Shown in pieces: positions 12,511 to 24,670 of a stretch of 64,000 nucleotides of DNA. Source of the DNA: Annona cherimola (Eukaryota > Streptophyta > Magnoliopsida > Magnoliales > Annonaceae); NCBI GenBank assembly GCA_030490835.1, contig CM059975.1, positions 14,451,579 through 14,515,578 of the forward strand. The letters are read 5' to 3'. Both the position numbers and the translations under genes were made by a program. How positions within the stretch are numbered: the stretch's first letter is position 1; every line of letters starts with the position of its first letter. Under the pieces are notes generated by a model. That model saw nothing but the letters and a program-made list of their open reading frames with translations. It was not told the DNA's origin and ran no database searches.

Positions 12511-13499
12511 AAGGGGGTTTCAATTTGATGGAACTCGTTCCAACAAAGTGAACTCGGGGAATGGATTAGTTTGGGTCATCTCGATGGTTGAACTACAAAT
12601 CCAACTATTATTGTATTCAATATAATTTGCTTGGTTGATAATATGAGTTTAATCTCAATCATATAGTGTTATAATTAAATAGTTAGTGTCAATGAATTAA
12701 AACTATTCTGTTATTGTTGACACCTCATTTAAATGTGAAAATTAAATTTTCAAATGGGTTTACTACTATTTGGCACACCCATTTAAGGTTTTTTGTGGAT
12801 TCACTTTCGAATTTTTAAACCATATGTTTACAAGCCCAAAATTGTGTAGGATCCAATGATCCATGGAACTCAAATGCCCTAGGCCCACTACGAAGGTGAC
12901 CGTCACTAGTCCATATGGCAAAACAAGAGCTATGTGCATCCAAAACGAAGAGAAGGATATTTTCTCAAGTCGATTGAAGCAAAATCAACTTAATGGACTG
13001 TTTGGATTAAACAAATAATTGATATTTTAGGAGATTTTTGTGGTCTAGATTTGACCAAGAAAAGAGGTGAATTTGCAACTTTTTAAATGCTAGATGAAAA
13101 CTACAAGATGTAAGCGACCGAGTGAATATCTGAACCGTTAAAGTGATTAAGGGACATCATTAAATGTGGGCCCCATCTAAGATCAAGAAAAATAGATGAT
13201 GATCATGGCATGGATAAATTATACAAAATGCACAAAATCAATGGCTAAAAAATATTTGACCTACTAGCCCAACAAAACCATGGGCCCCATGAGTGGTTTT
13301 CAAAAACCACTCACAAAATTACTAGAAGGCCCATTTTTATTATATTTTTGCAAAAAAAGAAAACAGGGAATTATGCAAAAAAATCAAAAGAAATATCAAA
13401 TTGCAATTTTTCAAACTTAAAAACCTATAAAAAGAGGACATCCTCCTCTTATTTGGCACGGTGAAAAAAATATCTCCCAAAAACCAGCCATTTCTTTTC

Positions 13500-14925
13500 T
13501 TTCTAGAAAATCACCTTTGCATCAGTCCGTTAAAAAAAAAAAAACAACGCAAAAAGGGGGCCTTCCAAGATCAGAGATCCTCCTTTTCTTCAAAGCCCAT
13601 TTGCCATCTTCCGTTTTTTTTTTACATCACGGGCAACTCAGATTTTTCACCTGTCTCGGCACAACAATCCGTTCCCCATTTTTCATTTTCATTTTTAAAA
13701 AAAAAAAATCAAGGGAAGCACACGATCCAGCGGGTCATCCATTCGTACCTTTCTTATTTTCTCATTTTCTAAAAAAAAAACGAAGAGGATCAAAACCGAC
13801 AGCGCGAAAAAAAAAAATCAAAGAAGGGGCCCATTCCTTTTCCTTCTCCATCACCGTCCCTATTACTTTCTTTTGATCTTTTTTTTTCCGCCAAAAATAC
13901 AGACCAGCGACACATCCTCTCTTCCTTTTTCGTTTTTTCGTTTTATTTAAAAAACAAAAAAAAGCATCGAGCTCCAAAACACCTCTTCTCTCTCCTTCCG
14001 TTTTTTTTCCGTTTTTTTTTTTTTAAAAAAAAAAACAAAGCAAGTTCTACACGTCCTCTTTCTTCCTTTGCCGTTCTTCTCGTTTTTTTTTTTAAAAAAA
14101 ACAAACCCACAGACTCCAATATCACCGTCCTTTCTTCCTTTTCTTGCATTTTCGTTTTTTTTTTTATTTAAACAAAAAAAAAATCAAAAGGGAGCAAGAA
14201 CTTTCCAGCACGTCATTTCTTCTACTCCTTATTCATTTTTTTTTTGTTTTTTTTTTTTCAAAAAAAAAAAAAAACAAAACCAAACGAAGTTCAGGGAACC
14301 CAATCCAGTGCACCCGGGTGCATTCAGCCTCAATGCACCCGGGTGCACTGCACCTATTTTTTTTATTTTTTTTGAAATTTTTTTCATGAAGCTGTTAATA
14401 TAGGTTTATTTAACATATGTATCAATTTTTACTATTTTTGGAGATTTTTAGATTTTTTTAAATCAGTGGCATTTTTCGTAATTTTAAATTACCGAAAATG
14501 CCACTGATTTTTAAAAATCTAAAAAAAATATTTAAAAGTCTCCAAAAATAGTAAAAATTGATACATATGTTAAATAAACCTAGATTAACCATTGTATAAA
14601 AAAAATAGGTGCAGTGCACCCGGGTGCATTCACTGGATTGGGTTCCAAGTTCCAGCACCTCATTTCTTTTCCTTTTCAATTTTTTTTTTTCAAAAAAAAA
14701 GGGCAAAACTACCATTCCTCACTGGCTTCGAAAATCTGTCCGTTATCCTCTCAAAAAAAAAAAAAAAAAAAAAATAGCTGAATAGGAAAAATGAATTCCA
14801 GCCGTCGTTTCATTAACGTCATTTGCTTTTTATTTTCAATAAAAAAAACAACACGAGTACGCCATCATTCCTTTCCATTTCATTTTTTAGCACATCACTT
14901 TTTTTTTTCTTTTCTTTTTATTTTA
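13500..14925. repeat. Degenerate array of T-run/A-run blocks, period about 70-85 bp
   Basis: At least ten blocks of poly-T, poly-A or T(n)A(n) recur at about 13534, 13614, 13695, 13770, 13880, 13945, 14015, 14085, 14160 and 14245, and again beyond 14680. They are separated by pyrimidine-rich text such as CACGTCCTCTTTCTTCC and ACCGTCCTTTCTTCC. A MITE has inserted into one unit. Open frames rich in Phe and Lys come from the homopolymers. Confidence 0.65.
14295..14646. mobile_element. Hairpin-ended MITE with 8-9-bp target duplication
   Basis: Terminal inverted repeats GGAACCCAATCCAGTG and CACTGGATTGGGTTCC. Next to them lie TGCACCCGGGTGCA palindromes (two on the left, one on the right), followed by the shared AT-rich core. 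The flanks AAGTTCAG (14287-14294) and AAGTTCCAG (14647-14655) are an imperfect target-site duplication of the size made by Mutator-type transposases. Confidence 0.85.
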
Positions 14926-14926
14926 T

Positions 14927-14927
14927 A

Positions 14928-14966
<39 letters not shown>
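14927..14966. repeat. (AAT)n microsatellite
   Basis: Uninterrupted AAT triplets, about 11-12 units. Confidence 0.9.
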
Positions 14967-14967
<1 letters not shown>

Positions 14968-15681
14968 TAACTTAAATCATCATAAGAAACATTTATTTTC
15001 TGCGCAGCAAGAACAATTACCCGATTTCAATTTCCAGACTGAGTTAGGGCCTCATAAAAAGCCTAGGGATTGAATTCCCGCCTCCACCCTCCTGAGCTTT
15101 TACATATAAAATATATGTTAATTTTTCGCACTCCTAAGACCGATATACTAGAAAAATAAATTTGTACTTTTTTTTCTAGTTGTGAGTTCACCCAGAAAAT
15201 CTCTGTATTTCAGTGCCTTATTGTATACGGACTAACCACCGTTATATGGTTAGTGACGACTCCAAAAGTTAATATATTAAATTTTATTAATATTTGCATG
15301 CATATTACTAACCGCTAACTGCGTCTAATTGAAATACATGTTTGCGTTTGTCTAACTCGCATCATTTAAAAATCTCTAAAAATTTGCATCATCTAAAAGC
15401 TTTAACGCTTGCATCTCCCTTCTTTAACCCCCATGTCTACACATTTTATATTTTTTTCATTTCTGATCTTGAACCCCTTTTCTACACTATTTATATTTTT
15501 ACTTTTGCACGTTTAAATTCTGTATCTGACTCGCATCATATCTAACCAGCTAATCCGCTAACTTTCATTTCATAATTGGTTGCGCATTCATACATTTTCT
15601 CAAATTTCGCACTTCATATCTATTTTTCCTTATTGTACTTACATATTTACTTTCCTGTTTAAAACCCAGTTCTATATATAG

Positions 15682-16052
15682 CTGTTCCGGTGCAGCGTCA
15701 CTGCACCGGAACAGCCGTGCAGTGGCCCCAAAACGGGGCCCACATGATCATGAAATCATGATCTACTCCACCCATTGTATTTAGAATAATGTATTCTATT
15801 ACCATACCAATTTTCATCCCAATCAGATATGTATATGGGCCCCATCTGAAAATGGTACAAATCCAACGTAATAAAATAGTTTAATGTAAATAACAACTTT
15901 AAAGTATCTGATTGGGATGAAAATTGGTATGGTTATAGAATACATTATTCTAAATACAATGGGTGGAGTAGATCATGATTTCATGATCACGTGGGCTCCG
16001 TTTTGGGGCCACTGCACGGCTGTTTCGGTGCAGTGACGCTGCACCGGAACAG
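15682..16052. mobile_element. Hairpin-tipped foldback element, second core type
   Basis: Both ends are self-complementary: CTGTTCCGGTGCAG, a five-base loop, then CTGCACCGGAACAG. The arms continue inward for about 160 bp with few mismatches (GATCATGAAATCATGATC, ATTGTATTTAGAATAATGTA, CATACCAATTTTCATCCC) around a short centre. Arm identity suggests a fairly recent insertion. The core differs from the GTTAATCTA family but shares TGATTGGGATGAAA-type sequence with the 46870-47215 element. Confidence 0.85.
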
Positions 16053-16736
16053 ATCCCATATATATATATATACATATCTTTATCCTGCGTATCTCACGTT
16101 TTTAGGCCCATTCGTCGGCCCATCGTAGCGCGCTAAAGATCACGTGCTACAGTGATATTGATTTTAAGACTTGTAATTAAAGATTTATACCTTCTAGGAT
16201 ATCCTTCTTACATAAAGTAATTATTTGATAAATTATTCTAACAGTCTAATGGTTGTGTGAATGGACTTTCATTAAAATAATCTTTAGTGAAATACTTTAT
16301 ACCATGATACTAAGTACCAACGTTATCAAAATCAAATCTATAAACAAATCGGTTGAACTGTCCAACCATTTTAGCAAACCGGCTTGAATCAGTATCTTAA
16401 AATTGAAAAATAATAAGGAACAGAAGTAATAGAAAAATGATATAATTAACCTAAGTAATTAGAAATGCTTTTTTAAGCTTTACTTTATGTGTTTCGTTGA
16501 ATTCTGAAATATAAATACCTAAAAATAAAAAATAACTTGCATTGACTTAGGAATATTTGATTTGAAATGAAAAATAAGTAGCAATGTTAAAAAAATTTAA
16601 AAATGTATCGATTTGAGAATATTTCTACTGATTTTATTCACAGCATGCAACAGAAAGAAAAAAAAAAATCTCACCGAGGCTATATGATTTGAAGGAAAAT
16701 ACTTGTTTTAATTGGGTGACAGTAATATCACCGGTC

Positions 16737-17394
16737 CCACAAAAGCTTTTGCTATTTACCAAAGGGGTTGCACTGGCACCTACAAGGTTTAGGCGAAATT
16801 GCAAGTGTGCAGTAATATTTGCAAAATTTGCATTCACACCTGAAATGTTTGCTCGAAATTGGGGTACTTACCAACCCTAAATCCTTTTTGAATGACCAAA
16901 ATACCCTTATAAGTGATAAAAATGAAATTATAAGAAAATACCTTTAAAATACTAAATTTTTTATTTTTTAAAATACTCCTCAAATTAAATAAATCAATTG
17001 ATTTTGAGGAATAATTGTAAGAAATAAAAATTTTAGTATTTTAAAGGCATTAATACCTATAGAACATCAAAAAATTTTGTTCTTTACAATGTTCCTCACA
17101 ACAAATTGTGTCATTTAATTTAGGGAATATTTTCAAAAATAATTTGTTGGTATTTTAAAGGATTTTCTTGAAATTTTCATTTACTGTTTATGAGGGGTAT
17201 TTTAGTTATTTCAAAAAAGGGTGAAGAGTGCATAAGTATGCACGCAAGTTCAAGCAAACTTTATAAATATGAATGCAAATTTTGCAAATTTACTGACACA
17301 CTTACAATTTTGCCTAAACTTCGTGTGTGCCAATGCAAAAACTCCTTTACAAAATTGACACACTTGGAGAAACAATTGATATGTAACAGCTAGT
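16737..17394. mobile_element. Large foldback element, about 650 bp
   Basis: The left arm (TTTACCAAAGGGGTTGCACT, AAGGTTTAGGCGAAATTGCA) matches the complement of the right arm (TTCGTGTGTGCCAATGCAAA, TTGCCTAAACTTCG). TATTTTAAAG-type motifs repeat in the middle. Non-coding. Confidence 0.7.
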
Positions 17395-17699
17395 GTCGCA
17401 AAATTTACATAAAATAATGGATATTCTTTTTGCCAGGCCGGTTCGATTACAAATCCATAAATACCGTGTCTCAGAAAAAAAAAAAAAAAAAAAAAAAAAC
17501 TATATTTGCAACATGTTTTATACAGTCCACGTGTCTTAGTTGCATATGATATTCAGATGTGCAGCAACTTTTCTTTTTTTGGATTATCTTACAACTCAAA
17601 CTATCCAAAGCACATTTTTTTTTTCCAATTCTTGTTTAAAGAGCGTGAATCTAACAATGTAATTCATATATATTTATAGAAGATATTGCTCTAGAAATG

Positions 17700-17792
17700 G
17701 AAGACAAAACTTCCCACATTGAATCTAACTTGACATTTCGGCATGAAGACAAACGGCTTAACCAATCGAGCTATGCTCATGCTGAAAACAAC
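17700..17792 (-). mobile_element. tRNA-derived SINE-like head
   Basis: The minus strand reads AGCATAGCTCGATTGGTTAA (A-box) and then about 40 bp later AAGTTAGATTCAATG (weak B-box). T-rich sequence near 17610 could be the tail. It cannot fold as a complete tRNA. Confidence 0.4.
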
Positions 17793-17843
<51 letters not shown>

Positions 17844-17968
17844 ATATACTGTAATTATAAACTAGCCATTTCATAACTCTCGTACAATAAAAGAAATTTT
17901 TATAAATATCCATACCAAAGGAAAATCTATATATAACCCCCTATTATTAGAGAAATACATTTTTGCAC

Positions 17969-18002
<34 letters not shown>

Positions 18003-18270
18003 ATACACTGTAATATCTTAGATTACAAACTTGCCATTTCATAACTCTCATACTACAAAGAAATTTTTTATAAATATTATTATTATAAATATTATTATAA
18101 ATATTATTATTATTATTATTATTATTATTACGTACACTGTAATATCTTATATTACAAACTAGCCATTTCATAACTCTCATACTACAAAGAAAATTTTTAT
18201 AAATACTCCTACCAAAGAAAAATCTATATAGAAACCCCCTATTATTAGAGAAATACATTTTTGCATATAC
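17793..18270. repeat. Three (ATT)n microsatellite units in a larger tandem repeat
   Basis: Each unit is an ATT run followed by ACA/GTA...CACTGTAAT, TAGCCATTTCATAACTCTC and, in full units, CCCCCTATTATTAGAGAAAT. Units start at about 17793, 17968 and 18102; the middle one is shortened. The Asn-rich minus-strand frame is an artefact of the repeat. Confidence 0.8.
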
Positions 18271-19501
18271 TAGGAATCGAACCTTATCATCATCAACCAT
18301 TGGTCGTGATCAACTGCAATATCACTTAGCCTAAAACATATGTGCCATCAGCCAAGTTTCAATCCCGGGTGTCTTAGGCAGGCATAATGATCTATCTATT
18401 TTATACCTGGTGATTGGTTTTTTTATTATTTTTATTTTATCTTTTAGTGCGAGTCAGCGACGGTCTCTATCTATTTTATTGTTGATGGGGTTGTTTTGAA
18501 GGCACAGGGAATATAGCTTGTCTTAAAATAAAAATAATTTCACAACATTTTGACTTGTGTTGTTCTTGCTATCCTTATCTTGGGACGATAACGAATACGA
18601 ACACGAGCACGCAATTGCGACGTGGCCGCATCTCACCATGCATGCGAAGACACGGACCCCTCATTAGGTGGATGTCCTACTCGCCATAGCTGGCTGGTGG
18701 ACTTCTCAAGTGAAGTAGGTGAGTTCAGCTTCTTGCTTGTGATGCTGATAAGCTTCCTTGCTGTATATGTTGTTGGGTCTTTTGTTTTTTGGTCTGTATG
18801 TACACGACTTGGATTGGATGAGGATGGAATGAAAACATGATTTAAAAAAAAAAAAAAAAAAAAAAGGTTGTTGTATATTGAGAATTTTTTTTAAAAAAAA
18901 GTATATGAAAAAATTTGCATGAGAAATTACAAAAAAAATAGATTGTTATTTTCTTGAGTCAGAAAAACATTTTCGAGAATAAAAAAAAGTAGCATCTGAT
19001 CCTCTTCCCACTCAAGTCGTTTACTGACCATTAATCACCATTAATCCAAGTTCTTCCCATGTAAAGTTGAAGTAATATAGATTTTTTAAGGATATGAACA
19101 GATTATATTATTATATAAATAATTCTAAATACCGCAATGATTTGATGGAAATGATTCTTACTAACCCAAACGACGAAAATGCTTGGTTACCAAACTAATT
19201 TTGTAAATATAAACCTCCAGATGTTTAGTATATCATATTTAGTTGGAACATATAAACATTTACAATGAAATCATAATACATTGTAAAAATAAAAATCGTT
19301 ATAAAATATGTTTAAATTTCATTTCAAGCAAGATAAATGATTTAGATTGCACAAAATCATATTGATAGGGCTAAAGCTGAGTATTTTCAAATCTAGGATA
19401 AGTAAGTAAGAAAGCGTTTCGCTGGCTGAATCACTTTTTTCTAAATATACCCACAAATCTTATCAACAACATGTATCAAACATATTTACACATACATATA
19501 A

Positions 19502-19918
19502 GAGCAGTGATCTTCTACGACCGGTCGGAAATCCGGTGATTTCCGACCGGTCAAAAAATATATTTTTTTTTATTTTTTTTGAAAAATAATTTTATAAACA
19601 TGTTAATCTAGTTATATTTAATCTATAAACCAAATTTTACCATTTTTGGATATGTATATATATTTATTTTGGATTTTTAAATACAGGGGTATTTAAGTCA
19701 TTTTAAGAATATTTAAAATGACTTAAATACCCCTGTATTTAAAAATTCAAAATAAATATATATACATATCCAAAAATGGTAAAATTTGGTTTATAGATTA
19801 AATATAACTAGATTAACATGTTTATAAAATTATTTTTCAAAAAAAATAAAAAAAATATATATTTTTTGACCGGTCGGAAATCACCGGATTTCCGACCGGT
19901 CGTAAATGATCAGTCGTC
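19502..19918. mobile_element. Young hairpin-tipped MITE with perfect 9-bp target duplication
   Basis: TACATATAA at 19493-19501 is repeated exactly at 19919-19927. Each end holds a self-complementary GACCGGTCGG...CCGACCGGTC hairpin of about 34 bp, then about 150 bp of nearly perfect arm (CATGTTAATCTAGTTATATT, TTTTACCATTTTTGGATATG, GGGGTATTTAAGTCATTTTA). It has no ORF of its own. The 9-bp duplication points to a Mutator-superfamily transposase acting in trans. Confidence 0.9.
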
Positions 19919-19954
19919 TACATATAAATGTGCTATATGTTCTTGGAGCTTAGT

Positions 19955-20255
19955 TATTTTAGACTGGTCCAAAAAATATATTTTTTTAAAATATTTTTTA
20001 TAAAATTATTATTCGGGTATATTTAATTTATAAATTGAGTTTAATTTTTTTTAAAGATACTTATTCTGAATTTTTAAGTATAGGAGTATTTTAGTCGTTT
20101 TTTGTTGTTAAAACTTGACTAAATATCTGTATATTTAAAAAACCTAAAATAAATATATACACATCTCCAAAAATAGTAATATTTTGTAGATTAAATATAT
20201 CAAAATTAACAATTTTGTAAAAATTAAAAATATTTATTTTGGGCCTTCCCAGTAT
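19955..20255. mobile_element. Older relative of the 19502-19918 element
   Basis: Starts AGACTGGTCCAAAAAATATA and contains TAGGAGTATTTTAGTCGTTT in the left arm. The right arm has TACACATCTCCAAAAATAGT and TTAACAATTTTGTAA. Arms are clearly diverged. Confidence 0.6.
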
Positions 20256-21817
20256 TCTTTATCGTTCTTTCAAAAGGCAAGTTAAGGATTTTATTGGATA
20301 TATTTGTCATGAAATAACATACGGTTTAATCTGTTTTTATTTGAGGAATTTAAAACATAAATTAATGAGGAAGGAAATTTTTTAAAAAGGTGAAAAAGTG
20401 GTAGGTGAGAAGCCTGATGAAGTGTGAATAAGGACAGATCAATAATCTTTTTTCTTGAAAAAATTCATAATAATATGATTAATATGAAAAGTAGATAGTA
20501 CATACGAATATCAAATGTCTCATTTACTATTTTTGAATACTGGAAGAATCGCCAAGGAATTCCTTGGTGTGACGCACTGGTGGTTTAAAAATGGGTGAAA
20601 TCTAAACTGTTCATGTTGTTCAAAATTTACATTTAATTAGGGATGGAATTAATAGCTTAATAACACAAATCTAGCCGGCCATGAAACTAGATCAAATGAA
20701 CATTTTATTACCCGGGAATAGTTTCCGTTTTGAAAAAGGTAGGTACATCTAAAGTTATTATTTATTAATAAAGTACTAGCATATATTAAAAAGCTCACAG
20801 AAATCAGTTTCTTCTTTTTTTAGGGTTGGTTTGTGAAGAGGTAGAAGCTAAAAAAAAAATCCCTAAAAAAAAATAAGAGTGTGACGTGATATAATAAAGA
20901 CAATGATTAGGAATAAAAAGAAACAAGATAAAATAGTCTAGTTGTATAATAAGATTTTAAAAAATTAAAGTATATAAGAATTCATTTTGGATTAGAAAAG
21001 GACGAATTGAAGATATAAGATGAAAAAAGCAAAGCATTATTATGAGTCGAGAATTGGAAAAGTTGTGTGGAATTAAGTAGAGTACTTGTTTTAGGTGAAA
21101 AAAAAATAAGTATTTCTAGTGATGTAAAATTCTATTACAACATCATTAGGTTCTCATCCCAAGTAAGTTGTGAACCCTTACAGTGAATTTTCTTTTCCTT
21201 TGGTGGCAAAAGGACAATGTTTTGATATCTCCTCTTTTATCTTCTCTCCAATCTCTTTCTTTCGACTTTTGAGCTCATACCAAACAGGCCTGCATGAAAA
21301 TGAGCATGGTTGTCTAGCTAAACTGGACCAGCGTGCCAGTTGGAAGCCGGTGCCATACTACCGTTGCCTGCAGCCTGCCGGATCCATGTAAACATGTCCA
21401 CACACTAAAAGAAATAGCCTTTTATTCTCTATAAATAAGAAATCAATCTGTCCAAGTAAAGGTGGGTCGGATTTGGTCATGACACATAATTTGCTATGTG
21501 ATTATTCCTTGTTAATAAAGACAAGCCTAATAAAGTTGTTGTCGTCTTCCAAGCGTTGCAAGCAAACCTCTTTTTTTTTAAAAAGAAAAAAAAAAAAACA
21601 GACTGAGAGTCCGCGCACACGTGGAGTGCCGACTACTGTCTGTGACCACGCAACATCAAGTCCACGTGTATGGTGAAGATTCATGGGATGGAGAGTGATC
21701 CCTGTTGTTCGTATGGTTGTCTCTGTCTCCAGTTTTTCGTGGGGTAACATTTTCTTGGTCCATGCATCCATGCCAATTGACAGGTTATCTGCCCTCGCGC
21801 ACCTCGTTTAAATAAGT
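20256..21817. other. Intergenic, nothing assigned
   Basis: AT-rich sequence. ORFs are below 90 codons and without recognisable character; homopolymer A-runs at 20850-20870 and 21576-21600. Confidence 0.4.
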
Positions 21818-22232
21818 GCGGTCCTCAGCCGCACATGATTATATATATCATGATATATGTTAGGTTAAGATATAGTATTTATTTATTTATTTATTTTTTA
21901 TTTTTTCTTCGTAAACATGTTTTTGTAAATATATTTACTCTATGTACTAAATTTTGTCATTTTAGAATACTTATACATATTTACTTTTTATTTATTAAAA
22001 ATCAACAATTTTAGTGGCATTTAAATTATTTTCATTCTTTAAGAAACTTGATTTTTTTAAAAAAAATGTTAAAGTATTCTAAAATGTCAAAACTTGGTAT
22101 ATAAATTAAATATACTTAGGAAAATATTTTTATGAAGAAAAATCAAATAAATAAGTAAAACAAAATAAATAAATGTTGTATTTTAACCTAAAATATATCA
22201 TGTTGCATATAATCATGCTCCGGTCAAGGGCT
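21818..22232. mobile_element. Foldback element with ATGATATAT-type ends
   Basis: The left sequence CACATGATTATATATATCAT with GTTAGGTTAAGATATAG is mirrored by CTATTTTAACC-like and AATCATGCTC at the right. The inner arms contain CTTCGTAAACATGTTTTTGT and its complement. Same subfamily as 12093-12510. Confidence 0.7.
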
Positions 22233-23203
22233 TGGGTTAATGTAACTATCTTTTTTTTTTATTCCATTTTACACCATTTATATCTACTCTATTTTCATTT
22301 TCTTCTCCTCATTTCTTCCCTAAAAATAAGCGCACTTGCTTGTCTCAAATGCGTTGAATTTTATCAATAGATAAGGCATTAAAATAGCCAAAACATGTCT
22401 TTGCTATCATACACAACAAATAGAAAGAAGTCATTTGGACGGCCACATCGGCATTCTCACTGATAGATAACTAATAAGGGAGAGGCAATCGGCTGCTGAT
22501 CAGGTGCACCGGGGTCAGCACCTAAGGCAATCACGACTTTAAAAGAGAAGAAAGGAGAAGGATTTCTTGCAAACCCATTTAAAGATGGGACAAATATGGA
22601 ACGGGATATGGAATATAATATGATATAAGATTAAAAAGTATTTTTTGTGTGTGCGTTGGGAGCAAGAAATTTGAATGAAAATTTTAAAAATTATATTAAA
22701 ATAGTAAATAGATTAATATTTTTTGAAAAGAGGAAAAGCATTTATTTGTTGATGGAATATTTTATCTCATTCTCATCTTATCTTCCATCCAATTCGTCAA
22801 CACGCATCCTCAAGCTAAAATTTTCTATGGGTTCATCTTCTCTATCCCATATTTTCTACTGCTTCATCTTCTCTACCCATCCAGTCCAGAAAACATTCTT
22901 ATTATTTTCTTATTGCCCAAAAGGAGATAGTTTATAATCCATGATATGTCGACAGAGATGTCAAACATCTATATTTCTTAATCATGAGTGAGAACCCACA
23001 ATCTCTATAACACTAGTGTCCTTTCAAAATGAATATAAAAATTGGGCCATAATTCACCTATGGAGATTAATGGTGACTAGACAGCTTATTTGTTTATGAT
23101 CTATTCTCATTAGCTTACTGCAAATATTTTTCTATTTTTATAAGGCCTGATAGTTGCTGTACTCATAACGTTATTAGTGTATTTCCATTAAAAAACATTA
23201 CTA
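22233..23203. other. Intergenic, nothing assigned
   Basis: Contains fragments resembling the AT-rich MITE interiors (about 22255-22330 and 22740-22930) but no complete element or gene. Confidence 0.35.
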
Positions 23204-23456
23204 AGGTGTGTTTGGTACCGTGTAAAAAATATTAAGATAAAATTTATTACTCTCCATAACTGCTATATTTTTTAATCATTTTTTCATATCTTTTTATATA
23301 ACTACTCTATTTTTAATCATTTCTACACAACTACCTCTATAACTAACTTATCTATTTTAATTTTATTATTTTTATTTCTTCTCATTACTCCAATCATATT
23401 GTATTATTTTCTTGTAATTTGAAAATTTCAACTTTTCACAACACACCCTTAGTGTA
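23204..23456. mobile_element. GTGTGTTTGG-family MITE
   Basis: CTAAGGTGTGTTTGGTACCG at the left and CACAACACACCCTTAGTG at the right form the inverted ends. The interior carries AACTAACTTATCTATTTTAA. Confidence 0.7.
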
Positions 23457-23839
23457 TTTGTATTACTAGGCTATTAACTATTGGATTTATATTCATGAAA
23501 TAACCGTCCTTGTAGTTGAAATAGTCAAGTGACGCCCTCACTGATGCGGTAGGAAATTAGGGGATAATTGTGATTCCTACTGCATAAGGTAGTTACTAAC
23601 TGTTACAAAAATTAATATGACAGCCATTATTCAAAATTAGATACCAAGTCACCATAAAAAAATACCAACTCATTCGGGCATTGCACACTCAAAAGGTCTT
23701 CACGGACCTAACGGTTCTTGCAGATTGATCTCTAATCATTCATAGGTATGTTACAGTCACCTTCACCATTATTCGACCATACCATTTAATTATCCATAAT
23801 TACATTCTAAAATATGAAAAAATTTCTTTTGAGTGTAGT

Positions 23840-23945
23840 CCGTGATACGACTACTTGGGACATTTTGCAAGTCCTAGATTTTGAACTTGGAACCAGATGG
23901 GCACCGGCTCACATGCCTTACCATTGTACCTCAAATAGTGGCAAA
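23840..23945 (-). mobile_element. SINE-like tRNA-derived head
   Basis: The minus strand reads GAGGTACAATGGTAAGGCAT and then GGTTCCAAGTTCAAAATCT, an A-box and B-box in the right order and spacing. No complete tRNA fold. Confidence 0.4.
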
Positions 23946-24436
23946 TATGGGAATGTTTAGTAATGTATTTTTTAGTAGGATTGTGGAATGGGGGTGGAAA
24001 TTAGAAAATGAAATACTTTAAGATTGTATGATTGATATGAAATAGAAAATAAAATATTTTGAGAATTTTATGATTGATATTTAATAATAGGAGTAAAATC
24101 GAAATAAATAGGGTAATTAGAGGATAGTTGTAATGAAAATGATTGGAATGTAAGTGTAAAATTGAAAATATAAAGTTATTAGATGAATAAATAATCGATG
24201 AAAAAATAGAAGGATGGGACGTTTCCCATCCCACCCCACTTTTGTAATTTACGAAATGTGCCTTATATTTCTATCATTTCAATTTCACTATTTAACGAAT
24301 TATCATTTTTATTCCAAGATCACCTTGATATTATCTTGGCTTATAATCATTACTCTTATTATGTTATATCTTTTTTATATAAATTTTTGCATATTTACCT
24401 ATAAAGTTCAATTGATATTACATCTGTATTTTTAAG

Positions 24437-24670
24437 TTTGTCAAAATTACAAATTTGCTCATAAATGTTGTATAAAATTGCGGGTGTGTCTCTTCTAATA
24501 AGATATTGTTAGAATTTTTCGTAAAATAATAAACATATTTTTTAGGTCAATAGATATATTTACCATTTCGTAAAGGCATTTTTATTATTTTATAAAAAAT
24601 TTAAGAGCATTATGATAAAAGGGATACAGGTACAACTTTATACAAACATTATAAGTAATTTTGATAAAGT
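24437..24670. mobile_element. Foldback element
   Basis: GTCAAAATTACAAATTTGCT...ATAAATGTTGTATAAA on the left pairs with TTTATACAAACATTATAAGT...AATTTTGATAAA on the right. Confidence 0.55.

Larger units (their letters stand above)
12760..15260 (+). mobile_element. Possible remnant of a long repeat resembling an LTR
   Basis: A TATA-like CCTATAAAAAGAGG at 13428 precedes about 1.5 kb of repetitive leader-like sequence. The stretch closes with TATATGGTTAGTGACGACTCC, reminiscent of junctions after plant gypsy LTRs. No partner LTR, gag or pol was found, so this is a weak suggestion. Confidence 0.25.

Noticed and set aside
13461..14403. Several Phe/Lys-rich open frames of about 70-120 codons
   Set aside because: They are produced by T- and A-runs of the repeat array, not by coding sequence.
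16737..17394. CRISPR-like or clustered short repeats
   Set aside because: The recurring words are arms of inverted repeats, not evenly spaced direct repeats, and the genome is clearly eukaryotic.
17947..18300. 117-codon minus-strand frame with Asn runs
   Set aside because: It is the translation of the (ATT)n microsatellites and their repeat units; no protein character outside the runs.
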